Source: an uncultured Bacteroides sp.
GTDB taxonomy: Bacteria; Bacteroidota; Bacteroidia; Bacteroidales; Bacteroidaceae
Assembly (NCBI GenBank): GCA_900555635.1
Contig: USLU01000008.1
Span: 1 to 64,000 of the forward strand
Reading direction: 5' to 3'
Length of the DNA: 64,000 nt
Positions 26,115-34,809 of the stretch are shown piece by piece. The notes under the pieces were generated by a model that searched no databases, was not told where the DNA came from, and saw only the letters and a program-made list of their open reading frames with translations. How positions within the stretch are numbered: position 1 is the first letter of the stretch; each line of letters opens with the position of its first letter. Made by a program: the position numbers and the translations under genes.

Positions 26115-27251
26115 TTATTTCTTGTCTTGCAGTATGGGTATCACCATATTCCAAGAGTTTGAGGCGTTTTCAAATCCGCCGGGTCCGTCCATAGTTGCAA
26201 AGAAGATGTAGGCGGGTTTACCGTCCTCGAAGAGGATGAAAGGACGTTCTAATTGTCCTTGCATCTCTACCTTGCCGTCCGAGTACTCTACGGTACGGGA
26301 GTAAGCTTTCGGGTTTTTGTCTACCGTCCACCGGATGCCATCTTTGGAATGTGCCATTACGCCACCGCCGCGTTCTCCTGTAAACTTGGAAACGTGGTCT
26401 TTGAAGATGGCGTGATAGCCGTCCTTGTCTTTCCACAGATAAGGGTCTTCAGCTTCGCCTTGTCCGTCTACCTGAAAGATGGGCTGGTCGTTGTTCAAAA
26501 CCTGGTAAGGCCCTTCGATGCTGGGTGCGTAAGCCATTCCGAGGCTCATTTCTGAATTCCCGTCATTGCCTTTGTAACTGCGTCCTTTGAATATCATCAT
26601 TACAGAACCGTCTTCCTGTATGATGGGCGAAGGGTTGGAAGTGAGGAAGCTATAGAATGTATTGGCTTTGGTCTTCAGGATAGGTTCATCCAGCCGTTTC
26701 CAAGGTCCGTAAGGAGAATCGGCCACTGCCATTCCGATGCGTTTGTTTGAACGACCGACGATGCACCAAGGACTATCCAGCGTGAGTTGCTTGTAAGTAG
26801 GATCGGCAAAGGGGTGGGTGGAGCCCATATAGATAAGATAGTATTTACCGTTCTGCTTCAAGATGCGAGGATTGTGTGTAGAACGTCCGTCCCAATACTG
26901 AGAACCACGTGCGGGAAGTGCCACATCGCTGAACTTATACGGTCCTTGCGGCACATCCGATACCGCATGCACTATCTCCGAGGCTACCATCCATCCCGGA
27001 TGAAACGGCAGGCTCTTGGGAAAGCGGGATACGAACATGTGATACTTCCCGTCTTCTCCCTTTACTACCGAACTGCCCCAAACCCAGTAACCTTCGGACT
27101 CGAAAGCCGGTGTACGGGATGCTTTGCCCAAATTATGGAACAATGGATTCTGTGACTTTTGTTTCAACTCTACCAAGTTATCAATTTTCTGTGCAGATGT
27201 TGCCGTGCAGATGAATGTGGCAATAAGAAGAAATAAATTGTATCTTTTCAT
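26115..27251 (-). CDS. GH43-like five-bladed propeller glycosidase
   Basis: A 378-residue secreted protein (Sec signal, residues 4-20, ending TSAQ). The repeats look like a five-bladed propeller of the GH43/62/117/130 type: WVWGSSVVKGEDGKYHMFVSRF, HNPRILKQNGKYYLIYMGS, SNPSPIIQEDGSVMMIFKG and AEDPYLWKDKDGYHAIFKD. The last has the conserved ED start of a blade, often with the acid/base Glu. I cannot place it in one family with certainty. A -7 box at 27295-27302 gives it its own promoter. It follows the GH127-type gene on the same strand and may act on the same glycan. Confidence 0.75.
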   Translation of the reverse strand: MKRYNLFLLIATFICTATSAQKIDNLVELKQKSQNPLFHNLGKASRTPAFESEGYWVWGSSVVKGEDGKYHMFVSRFPKSLPFHPGWMVASEIVHAVSDVPQGPYKFSDVALPARGSQYWDGRSTHNPRILKQNGKYYLIYMGSTHPFADPTYKQLTLDSPWCIVGRSNKRIGMAVADSPYGPWKRLDEPILKTKANTFYSFLTSNPSPIIQEDGSVMMIFKGRSYKGNDGNSEMSLGMAYAPSIEGPYQVLNNDQPIFQVDGQGEAEDPYLWKDKDGYHAIFKDHVSKFTGERGGGVMAHSKDGIRWTVDKNPKAYSRTVEYSDGKVEMQGQLERPFILFEDGKPAYIFFATMDGPGGFENASNSWNMVIPILQDKK

Positions 27252-27294
27252 AATGTCGATTTATTAGTCCCTTCAAATTAATGGGTGAATGACA

Positions 27295-27302
27295 CAAAGA
27301 TA
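27295..27302 (-). promoter_or_regulatory. -7 box TATCTTTG for the GH43-like gene
   Basis: It fits TAnnTTTG, 44 bases before the ATG at 27249-27251, and shows that the gene can be transcribed apart from the GH127-type gene. Confidence 0.6.
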
Positions 27303-27370
27303 ACCAATCTTTCCTATTCCGATTCACGCTTCGAGCGGATACGTACGAAAACAGCAACATTTTCGTATGA

Positions 27371-27547
27371 TTAGTGAAGTTTTTCAACGAGAAAACAACG
27401 TTGGTGCAAGCACCTGTATCAGTGGAAAAAGGTATCTGCCATCCGTTCATCATCTTCAAGAATACTTATCGTTTTGTAGATGTACGTGCCTTGCACCGTG
27501 CGGGTAAGCCGGAGCAATTCAGTGAGTCAACCTTATTTCATAAATAG
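27371..27547 (+). pseudogene. Possible relic of an unknown gene
   Basis: A 58-codon frame after a TGA (27368-27370), ending in TAG at 27545-27547, with no ATG. The translation looks like real protein (KGICHPFIIFKNTYRFVDV, then RALHRAGKPEQFSE). The frame overlaps the 3' end of the GH127-type gene on the other strand. I do not recognise the parent protein. The rest of 27252-27518 holds only the GH43-like promoter. Confidence 0.3.
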
Positions 27548-29870
27548 CAGGCGTTTCTTTCGAACTGCCTGTACCAACTTTTATTTCCATTGTTTCGGCA
27601 TGAGCTGATTGGGGAATATCCAGTGCTTGCGTTGTAAGTTCGTTTGTGGGTTCGGCTTCTAACATTCCTGCTTCTTTGCCGTTAATCCAAATGCGGGCAT
27701 CGCTGCTTTGTGTTGCCTTGAAAGTAACTTGTACTTTGACAATCTTTTTCCCGTTTGTCTTCATGCGATAACTGAACCAGCCGTTGCCGTTACCTGCTTT
27801 GCGCCAATGCTTTTCATCATCGGTACCGGTATAGGAACTCGTTGACTGGATGAAGTGGTCGCTTTCGGGTTGCTGCTCGCCACAAACTACATGGTCGGCG
27901 GTGATGGCATCCAAGGCGATGCGTGCTTGTTCTTCATGCGCCAGTTTCTCGGTCATTATCTCTACTTCCTGAGTGGAGAGTACAGTCCAGTACACCATGT
28001 AGCGGCATTCGTGCAATCGGAAGAAAGGTTCCAGCGTCATGCCTTCGTACTGACTGGGGTGAACACCGGTCAATGTAAAAGTCAGGTGCTTGCCGTCTAC
28101 TTTATGAAGGTGCGAGAGTATATCTTCCTTATCGCCCACTATGACGGGCATGTTTTGTAAGGGGAGGCGTTGTCCGGCAGCGATGTGCCCGCCACGGCTA
28201 TCGTCGGCAAAGAGACCGGTCTGCTCTTGCGTCCCCAGGCGGGATGCGAGGACGATGGGACCGTATAAGATGGAATAGTTAGCCGAGTTGTCGGGCAAGG
28301 AAACGGCTTGCAGATGCATCGGCAGTTCCAGTTTTACGGCATCGCCCTTGTTCCAGGCACGGTGCAGGCGGATATAGCCGTTGGATATCTCGATGGATTG
28401 GGGTTGTCCGTTTACTGATAAACGCACTGCTTCGCGGTTGGTCCATGCGGGCAGACGGAAGTGCAGGGTAAATGTGCTGCCATTCTTATGTGGAGATACA
28501 ACCAGAGTAGTGCCTTCTTCGTCGGGGAAAGCGTTTTTCTGTTCAATCTGTGCTTCGCTCCATTGCAGTACGGAAGGGATAAAGAGATTTACATAGAGGT
28601 TATCGTCTTTATGGGCATAGATCATTTCACCATAGCGGGCATGGTTCTCCATTCCGGAGCCGACGCAACACCAGAAGCTGGTTTGTGGTTGTGAATAAAC
28701 CCGGTAATGACCCGAACGCATGGGGGTGAAGTACACAAAGCCACCTTGTACGGGGTCTTGGGTGGAGAGGATGTGGTTATAGAGCGCACGTTCGTAATAA
28801 TCCATATAGGAGGCGTCGGCGCTCGATTGATACAGCATGGCGGTGAGGCGAAGCATGTTATAAGTATTACACGTTTCGGGTCCCTGCTCGCTTTTCAGCA
28901 TGCTGCTAAAGTCATCGGCAGGGTGGAAGTGCTCGCGTACACTGTTTCCACCGATGCTGATGCTGCGGTGGTTTACCACTTCTTGCCAGAAGTAATCGGC
29001 TGCTTTGTCCCAATCGGGGTTGCCTTCTACATCGGCAATACGTTTGAAGCCTATCACTTTGGGGATTTGGGTGTTGGCATGCATACCGGTCAGCTTGTCT
29101 TCCTGCTTCAATAGGGGTTGCAATATTTGTTGATGGGAGAAGCGGTGTGCCAGTTGCAGATAACGTTTGTCGCCGGTGATGGCGGCTACGTCGGCAAAGA
29201 CTTCATTCAAGCCGCCGTGCTCGCTGCGCAACATGTCTTGCATTTGTTCGTCGCTCAATTTGGCGGTAAGGCGTAGCATCCAGTCGGTCAGCTTCACTAA
29301 CATGATGCGGGCGTCCTGACTGCTGGTTTGCAGGTAGGCGTCACGCAATCCGGCGTAGATCTTATGGATATTGTACAACGGTACCCATTTATTATTCAGA
29401 CTGAAACCGCCGGCTTGTATGTTGCCTTTGGCAATGTCGTTCCATAGGACGCGTCCACCGGGAACGCCGCAGAGATAGCCGTCGCCGGCAGCGTTCTGGC
29501 AGGCTTTCAGTTCGCTCAACATGTAGTCCAAACGGTGTTTTATCTCTTGATTGCCCGTAGCGGCATACATGTAGGAGAGTGCGGAGAGGTAATGACCGCC
29601 GATGTGCCCGTCCAACCCGGTATTCTCCCAGTTGGTGTAATTGTCTGCTTTGGGGGCTAATCCTGCTTCCTTGAGGTAAGGAGCCAGAAGGCGGTCGGGG
29701 TTGAGTGCCATCAGGTAGCAGATGTCAAGGTCTTCGGCATGCTTGAAGGGACTTGCCGTGAGGCGCACACTGCTGACGGGGAAACTCTCTGCTTTGGGGG
29801 CTGACTGCCCAAATAGGGCTGCGGTGGCAAACAGGGAGAGGGAAAAGGATAGGGCTTTTGCTATATTCAT
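27519..29870 (-). CDS. GH127-type beta-L-arabinofuranosidase
   Basis: A 783-residue secreted protein from the ATG at 29868-29870, which gives a clean signal peptide (NIAKALSF..., ending LFGQ). The upstream ATG at 29957 lies inside the 22-nt repeat array and is not used here. The catalytic domain has the metal/nucleophile motifs of GH127: ETC (Glu332, Cys334) in EQGPETCNTYNMLR and the Cys pair 401-402 in SFWCCVGSGMENHARYG, plus a Glu at about 313 in the acid/base position. A second beta domain lies at the end (about 640-783). GH127 enzymes release beta-L-arabinofuranose; related families share the fold. It follows SusD after a gap holding the repeat. Confidence 0.87.
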   Translation of the reverse strand: MNIAKALSFSLSLFATAALFGQSAPKAESFPVSSVRLTASPFKHAEDLDICYLMALNPDRLLAPYLKEAGLAPKADNYTNWENTGLDGHIGGHYLSALSYMYAATGNQEIKHRLDYMLSELKACQNAAGDGYLCGVPGGRVLWNDIAKGNIQAGGFSLNNKWVPLYNIHKIYAGLRDAYLQTSSQDARIMLVKLTDWMLRLTAKLSDEQMQDMLRSEHGGLNEVFADVAAITGDKRYLQLAHRFSHQQILQPLLKQEDKLTGMHANTQIPKVIGFKRIADVEGNPDWDKAADYFWQEVVNHRSISIGGNSVREHFHPADDFSSMLKSEQGPETCNTYNMLRLTAMLYQSSADASYMDYYERALYNHILSTQDPVQGGFVYFTPMRSGHYRVYSQPQTSFWCCVGSGMENHARYGEMIYAHKDDNLYVNLFIPSVLQWSEAQIEQKNAFPDEEGTTLVVSPHKNGSTFTLHFRLPAWTNREAVRLSVNGQPQSIEISNGYIRLHRAWNKGDAVKLELPMHLQAVSLPDNSANYSILYGPIVLASRLGTQEQTGLFADDSRGGHIAAGQRLPLQNMPVIVGDKEDILSHLHKVDGKHLTFTLTGVHPSQYEGMTLEPFFRLHECRYMVYWTVLSTQEVEIMTEKLAHEEQARIALDAITADHVVCGEQQPESDHFIQSTSSYTGTDDEKHWRKAGNGNGWFSYRMKTNGKKIVKVQVTFKATQSSDARIWINGKEAGMLEAEPTNELTTQALDIPQSAHAETMEIKVGTGSSKETPAIYEIRLTH

Positions 29871-29890
29871 ACTACTGATATTGTTGCGTT

Positions 29891-29978
29891 TGTCAGACAC
29901 TGGTCTTTGTCGCGTTGGACACTGGCGTCTGTCGTGATGAACACTGGTGTCTGTCACGTCAGAGACCAGTGTCTGACA
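29891..29978. repeat. 22-nt tandem repeat, locus 2, with 16-bp inverted ends
   Basis: Full units at 29908-29929, 29930-29951 and 29952-29973, with a partial first unit. They match the 22-nt repeat at 14164-14264. The ends form a perfect 16-bp inverted repeat: TGTCAGACACTGGTCT (29891-29906) and AGACCAGTGTCTGACA (29963-29978). The array lies in the 135-base gap between the SusD and GH127-type genes. Confidence 0.8.
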
Positions 29979-30005
29979 AATGGATAAATGTAAGTCTCTA
30001 TTCTG

Positions 30006-31634
30006 TTAATAACCAGCGTTTTGCTTCAGGTTACTATTGGTGAGCATCGCTTTGTTCGGAATAGGGTACAGATTCTTGTTTGCATCACTCTTATCGTGTG
30101 AGAACCAAGATAGCGTAGTAAACGTTCCGAAGCGGATCATATCCTGACGGCGGCGTCCTTCTTGGCAGAATTCCCAGCCCAGCTCATCCATGAAGCGTCC
30201 GTATTGGATATTGGCTCCACCTTCGTGAGTGGTCTTGTAAGAGTCACGGCGACCATAGTCGTACACACTACCCTTGGTCAGCGCATCATCCGAAACTTGT
30301 GCCTTCGCCGGATTACCCTTGAATGCACGGGCACGTACCTGCGAAACCAATGCACCCGCTCCCGGTTGACCGAGGCGCATCAGTGACTCTGCTTTCATCA
30401 TCAGCACATCGGCATAGCGCAATAGCGGCCAGTCATTGCTCAGGCGGTTGGTACTGCCGATAGCGTATTCAAACTTGCCCCAACGGAAACCGTCGTCCAC
30501 GTCGGACTGGTCGATGGAAGGCACATCTACGGTGTAAATCAGCGGCTTGCCGTCGATACTACGTTTCAATATCTCGCCGGAGGAGGTATACTGCTGCCCT
30601 TGGATGTAGTTGTCCTTCATGCGCGAGTCATCTGCGTCGAACGACCGGATGAACTGCGGAACGGCACATACACCTCCCCAAGGACGGGCGGTGAGCTGGT
30701 AGGTATCCTGATTCTCGGGTGCGAGGGTATACATGTGGAAGTCGAAATCATTCCATCCCGTCACGTAGATTTCGTCGAAAGGCAAGGCGAAGATAATCTC
30801 TTTGGAGTTCTCGTTCTTGGTGACGAAGATGTCCTTCTGATTATTCTCAAGAGCGTATTCACCGGACTTCTCGGCATATTCTATCACTTTGTTGCACTGG
30901 TCTATGCACGCTTGCCACTGTGCCGTGCCCGACCATACTTCGGCGTTGAGGTACACCTTGGCAAGCAACGTGTGTGCCGCCCATTGGTTGAACCGACCGT
31001 AGTAATAGCCCCGTGGCATATCGGAGAGCAAACCGATGTTATCGGAGATTTCCTTTACAATGAAGTCGTACACTTCCTTGCGTGAAGATTGCTTAGGCAG
31101 GGAACTGTCCTTAAAATCGGTCACAATGGGCACATTGCCGTATAGGTCTATCAGAATGTAATAGTAAGAGGCACGCAGGACCTTCAACTCGGCTATGAGC
31201 TTCTCCTTTGTCTCGCCCTCCACCTGAATAACGTTATCTTCTATCTGCGACAAGAGGCGGTTGCAGGTGTTTACACCGTTGTAGGTGCGCTCCCAACCCT
31301 GTATCACTTCGTCGTCTTCGCTGGTCCACACATGCTGGTGCCAACGCTTGTAGATGTAACCGTCCACCCAGCCGATGCCGTCGCGGGCGGGCAACACGTC
31401 CTGGTCGGCACATAGTTCCTGCGAGCGGACTACGCCGTTCCATTGTAACAACGTTTCACGCCAAGGGATGTAGGCGGCGTTCACCAGATAACTGATGTCT
31501 TCTTCGGTCTTCGGTTCATAGTCCTTTGAGACTACCTGACCGTAACTATCGTGTAATAAACCGGTGCAAGCTGTGTTGGTCAGTGTTACAGCGGCGATGG
31601 CTCCTATGGAGAATATTTTGGTTATAGTTTTCAT
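30006..31634 (-). CDS. SusD-like outer-membrane glycan-binding lipoprotein (pair 1)
   Basis: A 542-residue SusD/RagB protein. The lipoprotein signal is at residues 1-23 (lipobox TNTAC). Helical TPR-like parts of the fold include RASYYYILIDLYGNVPIVTDF, WAAHTLLAKVYLNAEVW and LRYADVLMMKAESLMRLG. The C-terminal half ends with the family-typical YPIPNKAM. It is exposed on the outer membrane and hands oligosaccharides to the SusC channel, whose gene ends 22 bases upstream. The two form the core of the first glycan-use unit here. The glycan cannot be named; the next gene suggests an arabinose-containing one. Confidence 0.93.
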   Translation of the reverse strand: MKTITKIFSIGAIAAVTLTNTACTGLLHDSYGQVVSKDYEPKTEEDISYLVNAAYIPWRETLLQWNGVVRSQELCADQDVLPARDGIGWVDGYIYKRWHQHVWTSEDDEVIQGWERTYNGVNTCNRLLSQIEDNVIQVEGETKEKLIAELKVLRASYYYILIDLYGNVPIVTDFKDSSLPKQSSRKEVYDFIVKEISDNIGLLSDMPRGYYYGRFNQWAAHTLLAKVYLNAEVWSGTAQWQACIDQCNKVIEYAEKSGEYALENNQKDIFVTKNENSKEIIFALPFDEIYVTGWNDFDFHMYTLAPENQDTYQLTARPWGGVCAVPQFIRSFDADDSRMKDNYIQGQQYTSSGEILKRSIDGKPLIYTVDVPSIDQSDVDDGFRWGKFEYAIGSTNRLSNDWPLLRYADVLMMKAESLMRLGQPGAGALVSQVRARAFKGNPAKAQVSDDALTKGSVYDYGRRDSYKTTHEGGANIQYGRFMDELGWEFCQEGRRRQDMIRFGTFTTLSWFSHDKSDANKNLYPIPNKAMLTNSNLKQNAGY

Positions 31635-31656
31635 ATCTTTATATGTCTTTTAGTAG

Positions 31657-34605
31657 TTAGAATTTCACGTTCACACCAAATGTAAATGAGCGTACGCTCG
31701 GATATCGGTCGCGGGTGTCGTAGCCCGGAGTCAGACCGTCGGTCGATACTTCGGGGTCGATGCCCTTGTAACCGGTAAGCGTCAGTGCATTCAGTACCGA
31801 ACCGTATAGACGGAATGACTTGATGTACTTGCCCAACTGCCCGAAGGTATAGCCCAGTGTGATGTTATCAATCTTCCAATAATCGCCCTTTTCAACGTAG
31901 TAGCTGTTGAATTCCGGCTCTACTTCGGCACTAAGGGTATGTTTGCCGAATACCAAATCGTTCACCGACTTCAAGCGGTTTTCGTAACGGCTGTTCTTCA
32001 CGTTCTCGTAGTTCATGCGACCCCCATTGATGATTTCGAAGCCGAATGCTCCACGCATGGTAATGTTCAAGTCGAAGTTTTTGTAGCGGATGCTGTTGTT
32101 CCATCCTGCATACCATTTGGGCAGACCGTTGCCAATGACGTGCTTGTCCTCGGGTGCATGGGTGAAGTCTTTATAGTTCACCGGCTTGCCGTTGCGGTCT
32201 TCATATATCCAACGTCCTTCGTCGTCTACGTCTATCACCTTGAAGCCGTAGAAGTTACCGATGCTTTCGCCCACTTGTACACGGTGGGAGTCTGTTACCT
32301 GACCGGAATATTCTACCGTACCGGTGTTGAAGTAGTCATAATCGGACTTGAATACACTGCCCGACAAACTAACCAGCTTGTTGGAGTTGGTGGAGAATGT
32401 TCCGGTAGTGCTCCACTCAAAGTTCTTGTTCTGAACGGGAATGACGGTTACCAGTACTTCCACACCACGGTTGCGCATTGTACCGCCGTTAGCCATGGTC
32501 TTGTTGTACAAGTTGGGAGGGGTAGGCACACTGTATTCATAGATGAGTCCGTCGATGTCGCGGCTATAGTAGTCGATAGAACCCGACAGGCGTCCGCCCC
32601 ATGAAGCCCAGTCCAAACCGATGTTAGTCTCTTTCTTTTCTTCCCATTTCAAGTCGGGGTTAGCGTTCGATGCCGGAACGATAGTCTGTACCCAGCTGCC
32701 ATTGGCAAATGCATACGAACCGTACTTCAACATAGCGATGCCCATGAAAGGATTTTTCGGCTGAGAACCTGTTACACCATAGCCTACACGGAGTTTCAAG
32801 TCATCGAACAGATTCTGATTCTTCATAAAGTTCTCTTCGGTAATTCTCCATCCCACTGAAACAGAAGGGAAAAGACCCCAAGCATTGTCCGTGCCCCACA
32901 ACTGGCTGGCACCTTCGTAACGCAACGCTGCCATCAACAGGTAGCGGTTTTTGTAAGAGTAAGTGGCACGACCGAAGAAACCGATCAGATTGGTCACCGT
33001 CTTACTGGAACCCAACCCAGCCTTGCCATCCTTGGCTGCCGAACCGATGCCGATGTTATGCCATCCGCCGAAGTAATCGTCCTGAAAACCGTAGTTGTCG
33101 ATCCACATATCTTCATAGTCCGTTTCGTTATAACTGTAGCCGGCAAGTATACTGAACTTGTGTTCGTCGATTTCTTTGTTGTATTGCGCCGTGAGTTCCA
33201 TCAGTTTCTCCATTCGGGTAGAAGCGCCTACCGATGACCATCCTGCTAGACCGTCACGTAAGGCTGAGATATGATTCAGCGTTTCGCCATAACCACGGTT
33301 CATGTTATCTTTGGTATATGAGAATACTCCCGAAAGGGTAAGGTCTTTGATAGGATTATAAACAATGTTTCCGTTGTAGCGCATCTGGGTCTTTTTTACG
33401 TTACCTTCGGCTTCGTAGAGCAATGCAAGCGGGTTTTCATACTCAAACTTGCTGACATTCTCGTACCAACTGCCATCTTCGTTTCGTACGGGGTCGGTCG
33501 GATTGCGACGGGTAGCTTGTCCGTAAACCCATCCACGGAAGCTGCCGCCATTGGTGGTAGATTCCATCTGGTTCTTCTTGCCGAAAAGGCCGAACATCAG
33601 TTTCAGTTTGTCGTCAAACATGCGGTGAGTTACTTCTACGCGTCCTTGGAAGCTCTCGAAGTCCGATTTCTTCATGATACCCTGACGGGAAGCGTAGTTC
33701 AGATTGGCAACATAGTTGGTCTTATAGTTACCGCCCATCACTGAGAGGTTGTGTACGTGGCTGAAAGGGGTACGGCTGATTTCTTTTATCCAGTCGGTGT
33801 CTGCACCATGATCCTGGTCGGGGTAGAGTGCACGGAACTCACCGGCATCGAGCATTTCGAGTTTCTTTGAGATGAGGGAGGTACTGATGTAACCGTTATA
33901 TTCCACTTGGTTGATGTCGGTACCTCTGGCTTGCTTGGTGGTGATAAGGATTACGCCGTTTGTACCACGTGTACCATAAATGGCAGCTGCCGAACCATCC
34001 TTCAAAACGTCTACGCTTTCCACATCTTCGGGAGCTACGGTATTGAGGTCACCCGGAATACCATCAATCAATACAAGCGGGGCTGTATTGGCACCACCGA
34101 TAGTACTGGTACCACGGAGTCTGATCTGAGTGCTTCCGGTAGGGTCGCCGTTAGGGTTGGTGATAGCCAGTCCGGCTACCTTTCCCTGAATTAGTTGCCC
34201 GATGTCCTTTACAGCGCCTTTCACGAAGTTATCTGCTTTGACACTTGCCACCGAACTGGTTACATCGCCTTTACGCTGCGTGCCGTAGCCGATAACCACT
34301 ACTTCGTCCAGCATTTCAGTGTCTTCTTTCAGGATGATTTCCAGAGGTTTCTTATCGGCCACCGTCACTTCTTGTGTAATGTAGCCGACGTAAGAGATGA
34401 CCAAGGTACTCTTGGCAGGAGCATCGAGACTGAACTTGCCGTCGATGTCGGTAATAGTACCCATTGTTGTGTTCGCCTTTACTACAATACTGGCGCCTAT
34501 GATAGGTTCGCCGGAGGCGTCTGTTACCTTGCCCGTTACTTTTTGCTGGGCGAAGGCTGTTAATGAAATGCTTAACAAAGTAAGCAGCAAAAACATGTGT
34601 TTCAT
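31657..34605 (-). CDS. SusC-like TonB-dependent transporter (pair 1)
   Basis: A 982-residue outer-membrane receptor with a Sec signal (residues 1-19, ending AFAQ). Domains: a carboxypeptidase-regulatory-like beta-sandwich (about 22-95, VTGKVTDASGEPIIGASIVV), a plug (about 105-225, with the family-typical MLDEVVVIGYGTQRKGDVTS and GTRGTNGVILITTK) and a 22-strand barrel to the end. It imports glycans using TonB energy and works with the SusD partner. The start of transcription is not clear: no good TAnnTTTG box is seen in 34606-34809, but a 13-bp palindrome lies at 34649-34661. The regulator gene lies just upstream on the same strand. Confidence 0.94.
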   Translation of the reverse strand: MKHMFLLLTLLSISLTAFAQQKVTGKVTDASGEPIIGASIVVKANTTMGTITDIDGKFSLDAPAKSTLVISYVGYITQEVTVADKKPLEIILKEDTEMLDEVVVIGYGTQRKGDVTSSVASVKADNFVKGAVKDIGQLIQGKVAGLAITNPNGDPTGSTQIRLRGTSTIGGANTAPLVLIDGIPGDLNTVAPEDVESVDVLKDGSAAAIYGTRGTNGVILITTKQARGTDINQVEYNGYISTSLISKKLEMLDAGEFRALYPDQDHGADTDWIKEISRTPFSHVHNLSVMGGNYKTNYVANLNYASRQGIMKKSDFESFQGRVEVTHRMFDDKLKLMFGLFGKKNQMESTTNGGSFRGWVYGQATRRNPTDPVRNEDGSWYENVSKFEYENPLALLYEAEGNVKKTQMRYNGNIVYNPIKDLTLSGVFSYTKDNMNRGYGETLNHISALRDGLAGWSSVGASTRMEKLMELTAQYNKEIDEHKFSILAGYSYNETDYEDMWIDNYGFQDDYFGGWHNIGIGSAAKDGKAGLGSSKTVTNLIGFFGRATYSYKNRYLLMAALRYEGASQLWGTDNAWGLFPSVSVGWRITEENFMKNQNLFDDLKLRVGYGVTGSQPKNPFMGIAMLKYGSYAFANGSWVQTIVPASNANPDLKWEEKKETNIGLDWASWGGRLSGSIDYYSRDIDGLIYEYSVPTPPNLYNKTMANGGTMRNRGVEVLVTVIPVQNKNFEWSTTGTFSTNSNKLVSLSGSVFKSDYDYFNTGTVEYSGQVTDSHRVQVGESIGNFYGFKVIDVDDEGRWIYEDRNGKPVNYKDFTHAPEDKHVIGNGLPKWYAGWNNSIRYKNFDLNITMRGAFGFEIINGGRMNYENVKNSRYENRLKSVNDLVFGKHTLSAEVEPEFNSYYVEKGDYWKIDNITLGYTFGQLGKYIKSFRLYGSVLNALTLTGYKGIDPEVSTDGLTPGYDTRDRYPSVRSFTFGVNVKF

Positions 34606-34648
34606 ACTCGTATTAAATTAAGGGTTAAACATACACTTATTGCATTTG

Positions 34649-34661
34649 GGTACAGTGTACC
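34649..34661. promoter_or_regulatory. Palindrome GGTACAGTGTACC, possible operator
   Basis: A 6-bp inverted repeat around one G, 44 bases before the SusC pair-1 start. It lies in the 204-base gap between the membrane AraC regulator and its likely target. An operator role is inferred. Confidence 0.4.
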
Positions 34662-34809
34662 GTTCTTGCAAAAGGTTTTCGCAAATGAATAAAATAGAGC
34701 GTGTAAATAGAGGAGGGAAATGATTCGAATAGGGGATAGAAATGGTTGTGGGTAACAATTGGTGTATTTATTACCCTTGTTTGACGAATTTGTGGGTCGT
34801 AGCTAAAGC

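Noticed and set aside
29871..29957. Upstream ATG of the GH127-type gene
   Set aside because: It lies in the 22-nt repeat and would put 29 charged residues before the signal peptide.
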